Shown one piece after another: positions 36,402 through 45,187 of a DNA stretch of 64,000 nucleotides. This DNA comes from Chryseotalea sp. WA131a. GTDB lineage: Bacteria; Bacteroidota; Bacteroidia; Cytophagales; Cyclobacteriaceae. The stretch spans positions 1,054,001 through 1,118,000 of the forward strand of contig CP073016.1 of the NCBI GenBank assembly GCA_025370075.1. Direction: 5' to 3'. The notes below the pieces were generated by a model that had not been told where the DNA came from, did no database searches, and saw nothing but the letters and a program-made list of their open reading frames with translations. Positions within the stretch are counted from its first letter, which is position 1; the number at the start of each line of letters is the position of its first letter. A program made the translations under genes and the position numbers.

Positions 36402-36638
36402 GTAGGTTTTATTGTTTAAGGTGGCGGACAAAAAAGCAAAAATCTATCTCCGAGAAAATTACCCTTCTAAGAGGATGGAGTCATCAATCATATACATTCA
36501 ATTAATAGCCATTTTGCGAGAGTCAAATTTGAGATTTTAGAAATTTCAGCCACAAAATAAGGCAGATGCAACGACATAATTCTTTGGATTTTTAAGATGC
36601 GTTTGATCTCTCTTCTTGAGCCTAGCACTGCTTTATAA

Positions 36639-37904
36639 TTATTTAAGCACGATATCCATGTAGCTCTTTCCAGCTGCCATGAATTCAAAATCAAATTTTT
36701 TACTGTTTAAAGATTCTTTCTTAACCAAGTCTTCAATGCTTTTCATGTGTTTTTTATTAGCGCTTTTAGTTTCCAATGATGAACTATTAAAGTGTAGCGT
36801 AAAATTATTTTTGGCTTGAGGTGTAATGGCCTTGTTTTTTCCAACTCGCGAGTCAATAATTGCTTTAATCACATTCAGATCGGGGTTATGATGGGCACCA
36901 TTGCCACAGAAGACATAGTGATCTGCTGTAACCGTTCTGCAAAATTCTTCATCGAGATTGTTCTCGGATCCATGATGTTGCACTTTCAGCACATCCACGT
37001 GCCGTCCTTTGGTGCGATCTAACTTATTAATGGCCTCAAGGCCCTTCATAATATCCTCACTGTGCCCATCTCCTGTCATTAAGACTGTGTGTTTGCCATC
37101 TTCCACCAAAAACATAATTGAGGCGAGGTTAGGCGTAGTGACTTCTCCTCTGTTTCCTAATTCCCCGGCTAATGCTAAAAGTTCAGAATTGTTTGAAGTA
37201 AGCAAGGGTTCATCTTTTTTTTGAGAATTCTTAATTTGGCTGATGACTGACTTATTTGTTTTCAGCCAAGTATTCCACTCCTCACGTAATTTTTTCAGGT
37301 CTTTCTCGAATGGAGCAATAATGGATAGAGTCATTGTCCCAATTTTAATGGGAGCTTGCTTCGTCCGATACATTGCTAATTTACCTTTGAATCGCTTATT
37401 TAGTTTCAATCCTAATTGCTCAGCCCGAAGTCGGCCGCTTAATTGAATTGCCTGACGAATGCTATACGCATAGCCACCAAGTTCAGCAAGTTCTGGTACG
37501 TTGGTAGAACTGTAAATTGAAGCCGACGCTGCCAACATCTCTTCGATTTCGCCTTTGTTTTTCGAGATAGAATCATAAAATGCATTATGCCAAATCTCAT
37601 CAATAACAGGTGGTCGGGGTGATTTTGGTTCTTTTATTTTCGAACCGCTTGCCTGATGATGATCAAAAACTCGCCAATCAACTTCATCTTCAATCAGTTT
37701 TAATATTCCTTGAATATGATCTTCATCAATATGCGATACACAGAGAAGATCTATTTTCTCGCCACCGTTTCGCATTTTGTTTAAGTATGGCGCCACATGA
37801 GCGTTATAGGATGAAGAAAGCCCACCATCAACTAAGATATTGGTTGAACCGTGAGAGAGTAAAAGGCAATCTCCTTTGTCGGATTGAAATATTTTTAGCT
37901 TCAT
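36639..37904 (-). CDS. MBL-fold hydrolase (ComEC/Rec2-type), linked to a subtilisin-like protease
   Basis: A 421-residue metallo-beta-lactamase-fold protein without signal peptide. The start KIFQSDKGDCLLLSHG and ILVDGG are typical of the ComEC-like MBL group. The metal site is SHIDEDHIQG (His58, Asp60, Asp62, His63), followed by VLMTGDGHSED and VLKVQHHGSENN. Such stand-alone cytoplasmic MBL proteins are frequently found with proteases or NTPases in predicted conflict systems and may act as nucleases or cyclic-nucleotide or phosphodiester hydrolases. The ATG overlaps the S8 protease stop by 4 bases (ATGA), a strong sign that the two work together. Confidence 0.85.
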   Translation of the reverse strand: MKLKIFQSDKGDCLLLSHGSTNILVDGGLSSSYNAHVAPYLNKMRNGGEKIDLLCVSHIDEDHIQGILKLIEDEVDWRVFDHHQASGSKIKEPKSPRPPVIDEIWHNAFYDSISKNKGEIEEMLAASASIYSSTNVPELAELGGYAYSIRQAIQLSGRLRAEQLGLKLNKRFKGKLAMYRTKQAPIKIGTMTLSIIAPFEKDLKKLREEWNTWLKTNKSVISQIKNSQKKDEPLLTSNNSELLALAGELGNRGEVTTPNLASIMFLVEDGKHTVLMTGDGHSEDIMKGLEAINKLDRTKGRHVDVLKVQHHGSENNLDEEFCRTVTADHYVFCGNGAHHNPDLNVIKAIIDSRVGKNKAITPQAKNNFTLHFNSSSLETKSANKKHMKSIEDLVKKESLNSKKFDFEFMAAGKSYMDIVLK

Positions 37905-39910
37905 TTTTTTAAATCTTTTTTAATTTCAATTTGTTTCGCTTCGGCAACGCATGCTTGAGCGTCTACGACACCAAATCCAAGGTCATCTTTCCAATGATAA
38001 TCTGTTCCGGGTACTGGCTTACTGGTTCGGATCATAATGCCACTGATTTGCGGAGCGGTTAATTTAGAATTGACCGCCAGCATTTGCGCTGCTACACCAC
38101 AGACGATTGGAGCGGCCATGCTTGTGCCACTCATTTCTATCCACGGATCATGAACACCGCCAAAACCCTTTGCTGCAATAATTTTGGTTCCGGGCGCAAT
38201 CACCTCAGGTTTTGTGCGACCATCACGTGTAGGGCCTTGACTGCTTGTTTTGTTTATACGCTCGTTGATATGATCGTAATTACCTACTGAAACAACGTAT
38301 CTTGCACAGGCGAGAGAACTGATGGATGTGTTGTCTACATTTGTTTTCTCTGAAAAGAAGGATGGGAAATTCCAGTCTGCCGTATCTCCTGTTGGACCCA
38401 CTGGGCGTGGATCATCACGCTCAATCCAAGCATGATACTCGCCATTCCTAATATCTTCTCCGTACAGCCGTACCTGCCAGATTCCAGCCCGGATAGGAAT
38501 TACCTGCCTCTTATTGTAATTAGGACTCAAAAAAATTGCAATACAATTATTTCCGTTAGCCGGATGATATAAATCATTATATACGCTCAAAAAAGAACCG
38601 TCATGTAACTGAAGATTTTCAATGAATTCGTTTGCCTTCACCATGGGAAGCCAGTCCATTCCTGGTGGTTTTACAGATACCGCGAATCTATCTTGTGAGG
38701 GATACCACACCTCTAATTCGTTCTCAGAAACATCTGATATACTATTACCGACTACACACCACTCAATATCACTGGTTAAGCCACGTGATTTTATTTTTCC
38801 GCTTGAATGAATTCGCCCCATGACGTAACCGTGGTCGTCAGGGGTTTCCGCAGCCTCTTGACCTGCATTTCCTGCAGCCACTGTCACACATCGGCCTTCG
38901 CTGAGCAATTCGAAATCAATCCACCGACTCATCGCATCACTACCATCGTGTGCGTGACCATTAGTACCTAAACTAATATTTATAGATAATGGTATTTCCA
39001 TTGAATCTGCCAGTCGACTCAAATAGGCAACAGCATGAACAATACTAGCTGAATCATAAAAAGACTTTCTTCGATCTAGCTCGGATGGCGTTAGCGAAAT
39101 GAGCACACCAGCAATCAAAGCATCCGGACAAACACCTGATTTTCCTGCTGCTATGCTGGCTACATGTGTACCATGTGAGCCTACCGAGATGACGGATTGC
39201 TTTTCAATTTCGAATGCCGGTATCTTCAGTTTCTTTGAATCTTTTATGGCACTGTTAAGTTGTGTCCGATTGAATTCTGAGCCATAGTCAAATCCATTCG
39301 GTGGCTCTCTAAAATCACCACCCTGATCCCAAATGGCAACAAAACGTGTTTGATCGTCCTTATCTAGAAACTCTGGGTGAGAAAAATCAAATCCGCCCAC
39401 GTCAATGATGCCTATCAGTACCTTTTGTTGTACAGGTTTTATCTTGAAAGACTGCAGAATATTTTTCTCAGGTTTGCCAGGATATTCGCTTTCTATTTTT
39501 GGTGTTGGGTGCCTCAGTGGCCTTCCAGATTCGATACTAACTACTCCACGTTTATTTTTTAAGTCATGTATCTGCGTGAGCGAAAGTCTTGCTGAAATGA
39601 TATTTCCCTTTTCAATAATTTTTCCCGGGACTTTAAGATCAGTTTGATCAGGCGTGACGCGCACAAAAACATTTGTAAGGATATTATCAGGAAGATTGGT
39701 TGCCTTCTTTTTCTTCAGAGATCGAGTGAGTTGCGGAATCTCAGCCAGATTTGACTGTAACTGAAGATAATGCTTCAGTTGCTTTTTAACACTTAAGCCG
39801 CCTTGAAAGCCCGCGCGAATCTCATTTACTTCCTGGCTTCCATTTGCATACATACGCAGTTTAGCATCCACTAATGTTGAGGGGATGTGGTTTAAATCAT
39901 CTTTTGCCAT
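37901..39910 (-). CDS. Intracellular subtilisin-like (S8) serine protease
   Basis: A 669-residue protease with no signal peptide. The triad is Asp170 in IGIIDVGG, His246 in VGSHGTHVAS and Ser in MSGTSMAAPIVCG (near residue 610), with the oxyanion Asn in VAAGNAGQ. The first 130 residues look like an inhibitor-type prodomain (RLSLTQIHDLKNKRGVVSIE). An insert of about 200 residues before the Ser box may be a substrate-binding or sensor domain. It is the first gene of the operon running to 31069. Lack of export and coupling to an MBL hydrolase argue for an intracellular, possibly immune, function rather than nutrition. Confidence 0.88.
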   Translation of the reverse strand: MAKDDLNHIPSTLVDAKLRMYANGSQEVNEIRAGFQGGLSVKKQLKHYLQLQSNLAEIPQLTRSLKKKKATNLPDNILTNVFVRVTPDQTDLKVPGKIIEKGNIISARLSLTQIHDLKNKRGVVSIESGRPLRHPTPKIESEYPGKPEKNILQSFKIKPVQQKVLIGIIDVGGFDFSHPEFLDKDDQTRFVAIWDQGGDFREPPNGFDYGSEFNRTQLNSAIKDSKKLKIPAFEIEKQSVISVGSHGTHVASIAAGKSGVCPDALIAGVLISLTPSELDRRKSFYDSASIVHAVAYLSRLADSMEIPLSINISLGTNGHAHDGSDAMSRWIDFELLSEGRCVTVAAGNAGQEAAETPDDHGYVMGRIHSSGKIKSRGLTSDIEWCVVGNSISDVSENELEVWYPSQDRFAVSVKPPGMDWLPMVKANEFIENLQLHDGSFLSVYNDLYHPANGNNCIAIFLSPNYNKRQVIPIRAGIWQVRLYGEDIRNGEYHAWIERDDPRPVGPTGDTADWNFPSFFSEKTNVDNTSISSLACARYVVSVGNYDHINERINKTSSQGPTRDGRTKPEVIAPGTKIIAAKGFGGVHDPWIEMSGTSMAAPIVCGVAAQMLAVNSKLTAPQISGIMIRTSKPVPGTDYHWKDDLGFGVVDAQACVAEAKQIEIKKDLKK

Positions 39911-40612
39911 ATGGAATTGAATTTCATGAGAAATTTAGCACATTAAATCCAAAGTTTGAAGAACGATCATCTCTAATATGAAGTGCTCCAAAAGGCATGG
40001 TGAGCATGTCGATTTCCCGAAAATGCGATAGCTCGCAAACTGATTGGTACCTGTGGGCCATTGGGGCGGGCAAAAATCACGATCATATGGGCGTAGCCTC
40101 TTGCGCTTGTAGCAATTTCCCCTTTCTTAAACCAATCCTGAATATTCTGGATAAATTCAGGGATTGAGCAAAATTTGACCCTTCGAGAAGTCGGGACAAA
40201 AGCCAGAAAATACTTGAAAATGCGTACGCGTTTCTGAAACCTCTGAACACATTTTGGGTTTTTTAAGAATGCTCGAAAAACTTGAAAAACACCATTTCTA
40301 ATAGCCCGCAGCCTTAATAGCGATAGATAAGTGAAGGCTTGCAGAGTAGGCTTGAAGCGCTGAAAACTTTCACAATCATCATATCAGTGTTGAGATACAT
40401 TATTGATCGTCCCAGCCAAAAGGAAAAAGACTCTCCGACACATATTTATATGAAACTTTAGACCAAGAAAACGGCAGCTAACAAAATGTTTGCGAATTCT
40501 ATGGTATCGTCAGTTGTGTCACTCACTTGTACTTTTAATAGTTCTATTTGTCTTTTCTTAAAGTAGTTAAATTTGGTTTATCTTACCATACAATTAACGT
40601 TAAACCTTTATT
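39911..40612. other. Gene-free gap with promoter at its right end
   Basis: A broken minus-strand frame near 39970-40160 reads protein-like (for example RGYAHMIVIFARPNGPQVP) but has no start and no known family, so it may be a gene remnant. The rest shows no coding signal. A promoter for the rightward gene lies at 40547-40575. Confidence 0.4.
40547..40575 (+). promoter_or_regulatory. Bacteroidota-type promoter
   Basis: TTTG (40547-40550), 17 bases, then TAAATTTG (40568-40575), a full match to the TTTG/TAnnTTTG pattern, 37 bases before the ATG at 40613. Confidence 0.6.
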
Positions 40613-41350
40613 ATGCCACCTTTAAAAAAATTATCAGCCACACTTACACAAAAGCTGCTGAGCATTAAAAAACTCCGTAAAAATCAGCTAAGCCCAATTG
40701 CAGAGGATTGGATTTACCTGCAGGAAAGTGAACTGTTTTTTATAGATTTTATGAAAAGCAAAAAGGAGCCTGCTGTTGGCAATATGGAGTATGGGCCTGC
40801 ATTGTACTTATTACATCAATTGCCAAAAGTTGTGGTTGATGTTTTAATTTTTGTAATGGGCATGCCGCCAACACAGATAAAAAAAGTCGATTGGGATAAA
40901 TGGCTGCATGACGTAGAGCATGGCCCGGGCGTGGTTGCTGGTGATGGTACCATATACCTGTTTAAAAAATATGCTCAGCTTGATTTTGGCTGGACAGAAT
41001 CACTGGTGTATTACCTGTATTACAGACACGAGAAGAGGAAAGATGCAAAATTTGGTATCACACCAGTTACCACCAAAATTCCCAAACAAAATAGCCTTAC
41101 TATTGCCATCGTGGGCGACTGGGGTACCGGTGTTTACAGCGATGAAGGTTTTGAAGCACCTTCGCAATTGGTTAAAAATGCAATTAATGCCCTTAAGCTT
41201 CCACCCCTTGGCCTTCCACCGGATATAACCCTGCACCTTAGGCTTCATATTAATTCCTTGATTGTCAGTTTATGGCAATTAAACCAAGGAAATCTTTTGC
41301 GAAATCATTGGGACCGCGGATTCGAGCACTACGGCTTAAGAAGGGCATAA
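40613..41350 (+). pseudogene. 5' part of a metallophosphoesterase gene, truncated
   Basis: The first about 205 codons look normal: a helical N-terminal region, then LTIAIVGDWGTGVYSDEGF, the first metal-binding strand of a calcineurin-like phosphoesterase. At PPDITLHL (near 41240), where the next box (G-D-x-x-Y) should follow, homology ends and the frame runs on through unrelated sequence to 41348-41350. The active site is therefore missing. The lost 3' end is replaced by the start of an XRE regulator gene at 41272 in another frame. The promoter at 40547 is still present. Confidence 0.65.
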
Positions 41351-41505
41351 GTCTCAAGCATTTTGAAGCAAAAGAGAATTCTATTGATAGACATGTACTT
41401 TCCGATATAGAAAATGGCAAGAAAGTCCCCAATGTCTATACCCTATTCAGGATATCGCTTATCCTAGATGTTCCACTGGAGGAATTCGTGTCTAAACTGA
41501 AGTAG
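41272..41505 (+). CDS. XRE-family HTH regulator, 77 residues
   Basis: A short single-domain helix-turn-helix protein: IRALRLKKGISLKHFEAKEN, then VLSDIENGKKVPNVYTLFRI and LDVPLEEFV. It has the features of Cro/C1-type DNA-binding proteins, such as antitoxins or small repressors. It begins inside the broken phosphoesterase frame. A hipA relic lies downstream at 42139, so it could be a former HipB-type partner, but an unrelated minus-strand gene and an IS fragment separate them. Confidence 0.7.
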   Translation: MAIKPRKSFAKSLGPRIRALRLKKGISLKHFEAKENSIDRHVLSDIENGKKVPNVYTLFRISLILDVPLEEFVSKLK

Positions 41506-41731
41506 ACTCTTCTTTTGTCATATAAGGCTTGGTGAACCTTATGTCAGTTGGGTCGATGAATCTTACAATTCCGTTGAAAAGCTCAATGAGTGCATATGTT
41601 TTAGTGATATACCCTCCTAAATCATTATAAAAGGGCTCTTTACACCAACCATGAAAAAATCCGCCATTCTCCGGTTTTGAGATTCCATTCAAAACTGTGA
41701 TCGATCTGAGTTCCTGTAACTCACCATTCAT
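41492..41731 (-). CDS. Hypothetical protein, 79 residues
   Basis: ATG at 41731. Its end overlaps the XRE gene end by 14 bases on the opposite strand. The sequence (ELQELRSITVLNGISKPENG to FIDPTDIRFTKPYMTKEES) has no known motif, but its composition is protein-like and related short proteins occur in Bacteroidota as far as I recall. No signal peptide or membrane helix is seen. Confidence 0.5.
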   Translation of the reverse strand: MNGELQELRSITVLNGISKPENGGFFHGWCKEPFYNDLGGYITKTYALIELFNGIVRFIDPTDIRFTKPYMTKEESTSV

Positions 41732-41795
41732 GATGTTTACGTTTATGGTTACACAATTATATAACCTTGATCGTTTCGTGTCAATAAAGTATCTA

Positions 41796-42138
41796 GGGCA
41801 TCTCTAATAACCCTACCAAGTTATCGATAAATTTTGTTTCTTGAGAAAAAGGAGAAAATAAATGAAGAACAGAACGAGAGGATTATTCGATGAGCAGTTT
41901 CGGTTGAATAAAATGGGCAAGCAAAACGATCCGCTGATAAAATTGCAAGCTCAGATAGACTTTGAGATTTTCCGCACACCACTGAAGACACATTTTGAAT
42001 TTGGAAAAGACCGAAGCCAAGGCGGTCGGCCTTCGTTTGATTATTTGATGATGTTCAAGATATTGATTTTGCAGCGCTTAGGGTTGAACATTTCCGATAC
42101 CGTGCCCGATGCCAAAACGATCTGGAACTTTACTCTTG
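41796..42138 (+). mobile_element. IS5-type element fragment: left end and transposase N terminus
   Basis: The left terminal repeat GGGCATCTCTAATAACC is at 41796. A 93-codon frame starts at 41862 with the IS5-type transposase beginning (RGLFDEQFRLNKMGKQNDPL, then RSQGGRPSFDYLMMFKILIL and LGLNISD). It ends abruptly near 42138, where hipA-like sequence starts. The catalytic DDE region and the right end are absent. Its terminal repeat resembles those of the MITE at 5802. Confidence 0.7.
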
Positions 42139-42467
42139 GGTGAGATAGCAGACCTCCTGACTCTTGCCTATGATCTATTTTGCACAAAGATCCATTCACT
42201 AGGAGAAGCGGGTATGGCGTAAGAGCTCTTGAAGGATCGCTATATGGATTCTTTTCAGGCGAATGGCTTCTATAAGCTTGCCAACTTTAAGAACTCGGCC
42301 AGGTAATTGGCATCAAAGAATCCAGGGTTACTAAATTCATTAATGAATTCACTGGCAAAGACGAGAGCATCGATTACTTGGTTGATCGATCATTTCTCAA
42401 AGATGATATCAAGGCTGGCTTCAAGTCGTACTACAAAGACAAGCTTAAAAGGATCAAACAGGCTTAA
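42139..42467 (+). pseudogene. hipA-like toxin kinase, C-terminal remnant
   Basis: Read in order: GEIADLLTLAYDLFCTKIHS, a stop codon, ELLKDRYMDSFQANGFYKL, a frameshift near 42300, then GIKESRVTKFINEFTGKDES and YLVDRSFLKDDIKAGFKSYY, ending KLKRIKQA. These match the end of HipA-family kinases (L-T/S-P-AYDLLNT and the DRSFL...KLKRL tail). The kinase core is gone; it abuts the IS5 fragment exactly. It is non-functional. Confidence 0.7.
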
Positions 42468-42736
42468 AACATTGTCAAGATCTTTGTACGTTAGTCTCTA
42501 TATTCGTTCTTATCACGTTACCACTTTGTTGCTCGACAACTCAAATCTAGCTGAGTAACAGGTTATAAAATATTTTGTATCGGGGAAGTAGATACCCGAA
42601 CGTTGTTATTCCAGCATAGAACAGAACTCGGCATGTCTCGAGTCGAATACAACTGAGATAAAAAAAATAAAATGTTGCCGACTAATTAAACGAGTTGCAA
42701 AATAAAATGAGTTAACTTGCCAAGAACAAGTGTTAC

Positions 42737-43564
42737 ATGGAACAAATAAAAAATAAAATACAAAGTCTTTGGATTGGAGATTCGCTTTCACCAATCGAAA
42801 TATTAAGTATTAATTCATTCATAAAAAATCAATATCAATTCGACCTTTACTGTTATGATCCAATATCAAACGTTCCTGCAGGAGTTAATCTGAAAGACGC
42901 CAATGAGATTATTCCCCGTGAGGAGGTTTTTATTGCCCACAACAGTTACGCAATTTTTGCAGATTATTTCCGAAGCTTGCTGCTCTATCACAACGGAGGA
43001 ACCTGGGTTGACACGGATGTGGTTTGCCTGAGAAGGTTTGACTTCGACGAGAACGAAGTAATTATCGGTTACCAGGAGGAAGGTGAAGTCGTTTGCAATG
43101 CTGTGCTTGGATTCCCGGCAAGAAGCATACTGGGACAGAAAATCCTTCAACGATGCGAGAAGCCATGGGTCTATGGTCGCCCTGAAGAAATCGAAGCCTT
43201 TGAACAATTAAACGGGGTGTCAACAATGGAGCTGCTTGAGAAAGAGGGTGAAAAATATCTCATGAGGTATTTTCATGTCAATAGCCCCTGGGGTGCGATA
43301 GCCGGACCGATCGGTGTAACGACGATCATCAAGGATCTCAACTTTGCAGACAAAGTAAAACCTTCAACATATTTTTATCCGGTCTCCTATCAGCAATGGT
43401 GGAGCCTTTTCTACGACAATTCAATCGACCATATTGTTGATTTTAGCAATAGTTACGCGGTTCACCTTTGGCGCGAATGTGTAAGAGGTTACAGTTATTT
43501 TAACAAGTCAGCATTTCAACACGGAAGCTTCACACAGAAGCTTTGGAGGCAATATTGCGAGTGA
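42737..43564 (+). CDS. Glycosyltransferase of GT32 / DXD sugar-binding type
   Basis: A 275-residue GT-A enzyme. The start KIQSLWIGDSLSP and the DXD region ADYFRSLLLYHNGGTWVDTDV are typical of GT32/capsule-type transferases, and SPWGAIAGPIG and YFYPVSYQQW follow as expected. It is the only plus-strand gene in the peptide cluster and its last 35 bases overlap the end of the GT2 gene on the other strand. It may glycosylate the nonribosomal peptide or belong to surface polysaccharide synthesis. Confidence 0.82.
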   Translation: MEQIKNKIQSLWIGDSLSPIEILSINSFIKNQYQFDLYCYDPISNVPAGVNLKDANEIIPREEVFIAHNSYAIFADYFRSLLLYHNGGTWVDTDVVCLRRFDFDENEVIIGYQEEGEVVCNAVLGFPARSILGQKILQRCEKPWVYGRPEEIEAFEQLNGVSTMELLEKEGEKYLMRYFHVNSPWGAIAGPIGVTTIIKDLNFADKVKPSTYFYPVSYQQWWSLFYDNSIDHIVDFSNSYAVHLWRECVRGYSYFNKSAFQHGSFTQKLWRQYCE

Positions 43565-44501
43565 CGACAGCCTGTGTGGAAGTTATCCAGTGCCTGAACA
43601 TCAAGTTGTAGAACTTCAAGGTCTTGTAAAGAACGCCGAGGTTAAAAGGAGTCAATCCCTTGCTCGCACGTAGAAACCGCCTGAACGCATATCTTGCTCT
43701 TTTCACACGGCCGTGTTTTAACAATTCAAACGCCAGTTCGTAAGCAACCCGGGTCTCGCAACTGCAGAAGGCACTCTCATGTTTCCGTTTAAGATGCTTG
43801 TTCATAAATGTGTATATCTGCAGGTGTGTAAGGTACTGACTTTGATAAGGTCTGCCCGTCCAATCTCCGTTGGGATGTTTCCGATACACCGACCATGTTT
43901 CGTTGAAGTAGTAGGAACGGCCAAACTCCGACAAAAAAAGGAACAAGGGCCTGTCTGTCGCTTTCAACGAGCAATAGTTGGGCGGCGGAAACTTCTTTAA
44001 TGCACTGCGCCTGAAGACGACGCTCCCCGTGGGAATATGTGTGTCACACACAATATCGGATAGAGAAACAACTTTCTTTTGCTTGTCACCGCAGCACGTT
44101 TGGGGCCCGATCTGTCCGTTCAACCCCAACACTTTAGCATCATGGAAACAAAGAACGAAATCGGGGTTCGCATCGAGAAAATCAACTTGGTGTTGGAGTT
44201 TTTCAGTGCCCAACCAGTAATCGTCGCCATCCAACAATGCAATGTATTCCCCGCGAGCCTGACCCAGTATGTAAACATTATTTGGCATGACGCCAAGGTT
44301 CTTCGGGTTCAAAAACGCCCGAACCTTGTCAGGATACTTTGCCTGAAAGGATTCGACGATGTCTCTCGTCCTGTCAGTTGAACAGTCTTCACCGATTATA
44401 ACCTCGAATTCAAAATTGGCCTGTTGTTTTAAGACACTTTCGATGGCTTGTGCGATAAATGCCGCATGATTAAAAGTGAAAATACAAACGCTTAATTTCA
44501 C
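43530..44501 (-). CDS. Glycosyltransferase family 2
   Basis: A 323-residue GT-A enzyme starting LSVCIFTFNHAAFIAQAIES with FEVIIGEDCSTDRT and the DXD-type YIALLDGDDYW near residue 95. GTG start at 44501. There is no transmembrane helix. It is the last gene of the minus-strand peptide cluster and converges with the GT32 gene. Likely targets are the peptide product or a surface glycan. Confidence 0.85.
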   Translation of the reverse strand: MKLSVCIFTFNHAAFIAQAIESVLKQQANFEFEVIIGEDCSTDRTRDIVESFQAKYPDKVRAFLNPKNLGVMPNNVYILGQARGEYIALLDGDDYWLGTEKLQHQVDFLDANPDFVLCFHDAKVLGLNGQIGPQTCCGDKQKKVVSLSDIVCDTHIPTGSVVFRRSALKKFPPPNYCSLKATDRPLFLFLSEFGRSYYFNETWSVYRKHPNGDWTGRPYQSQYLTHLQIYTFMNKHLKRKHESAFCSCETRVAYELAFELLKHGRVKRARYAFRRFLRASKGLTPFNLGVLYKTLKFYNLMFRHWITSTQAVVTRNIASKASV

Positions 44502-44520
44502 GGATACATTGGTGATTTAG

Positions 44521-45174
44521 TCAATCAAACTGTACGTTACGTATTGCGACCGGCGGAACAACAGACCCCGGAGGATACTGCAGCGCCAGGCTGCACATAT
44601 ATCCGGCTGCTATATTCACGTTGGTGGCTGTGAAAGTTTTATTCCCGTAGGAAATCTCCTTCCCTGTGACCTCAAACGATGTAAGGGGAATAGACAGGCC
44701 CTCGCCATAAGCTTTGACTACTGCTTCCTTCCTCGTCCAAAACGAATAGAACATTTTTAGCACATTGTCCGACGCACGGATCTGTTCCCATTCCCTTTTA
44801 CTCATTGAGTTCTCTAGGTCATCAAGAATTATGGGGCGTATCGACTCGATATCGATACCGATTTCATGATGATGTGTGATGGCGCACGTGGCTATTTCTC
44901 CGGAATGAGAGATATTAAACTTAATACTGTCATTGGTCGAAAAGCGCGGCTTGTTATAAGGAGTGTATTCAACGAAATTATTTGATGTGTTTCCTGCAAG
45001 TTCCCTGATCCCACGTTCAAGCAAAAGCCTGCCCAGCAACGATAATTGTAAATCTTCCCATCGTTTGAATCTGTGCAATCGGTTCTGAAAATCTAATGGA
45101 AAATGGGGCAAATGCTCTTCGACGAGTAACGAGTGATTTCGCTTCGAAATTCTTGAGTAATAGACGTAGACCAT
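44521..45174 (-). CDS. Sfp-type 4'-phosphopantetheinyl transferase
   Basis: A 217-residue enzyme that loads CoA-derived arms onto carrier domains. Family motifs are FNISHSGEIATCAI, GIDIESIRP (Mg-binding Asp and Glu) and FYSFWTRKEAVVKAYGEGL. It is placed in the NRPS cluster, 13 bases after the CmlA-like gene, so it very likely activates the PCP domains at 49613-52978 and 62074-64000. Confidence 0.92.
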   Translation of the reverse strand: MVYVYYSRISKRNHSLLVEEHLPHFPLDFQNRLHRFKRWEDLQLSLLGRLLLERGIRELAGNTSNNFVEYTPYNKPRFSTNDSIKFNISHSGEIATCAITHHHEIGIDIESIRPIILDDLENSMSKREWEQIRASDNVLKMFYSFWTRKEAVVKAYGEGLSIPLTSFEVTGKEISYGNKTFTATNVNIAAGYMCSLALQYPPGSVVPPVAIRNVQFD

Positions 45175-45187
45175 CTTGCTATCCGGT

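Noticed and set aside
36488..36694. A 68-codon minus-strand frame overlapping the end of the MBL gene
   Set aside because: Overlaps the MBL coding end in another frame and has no support.
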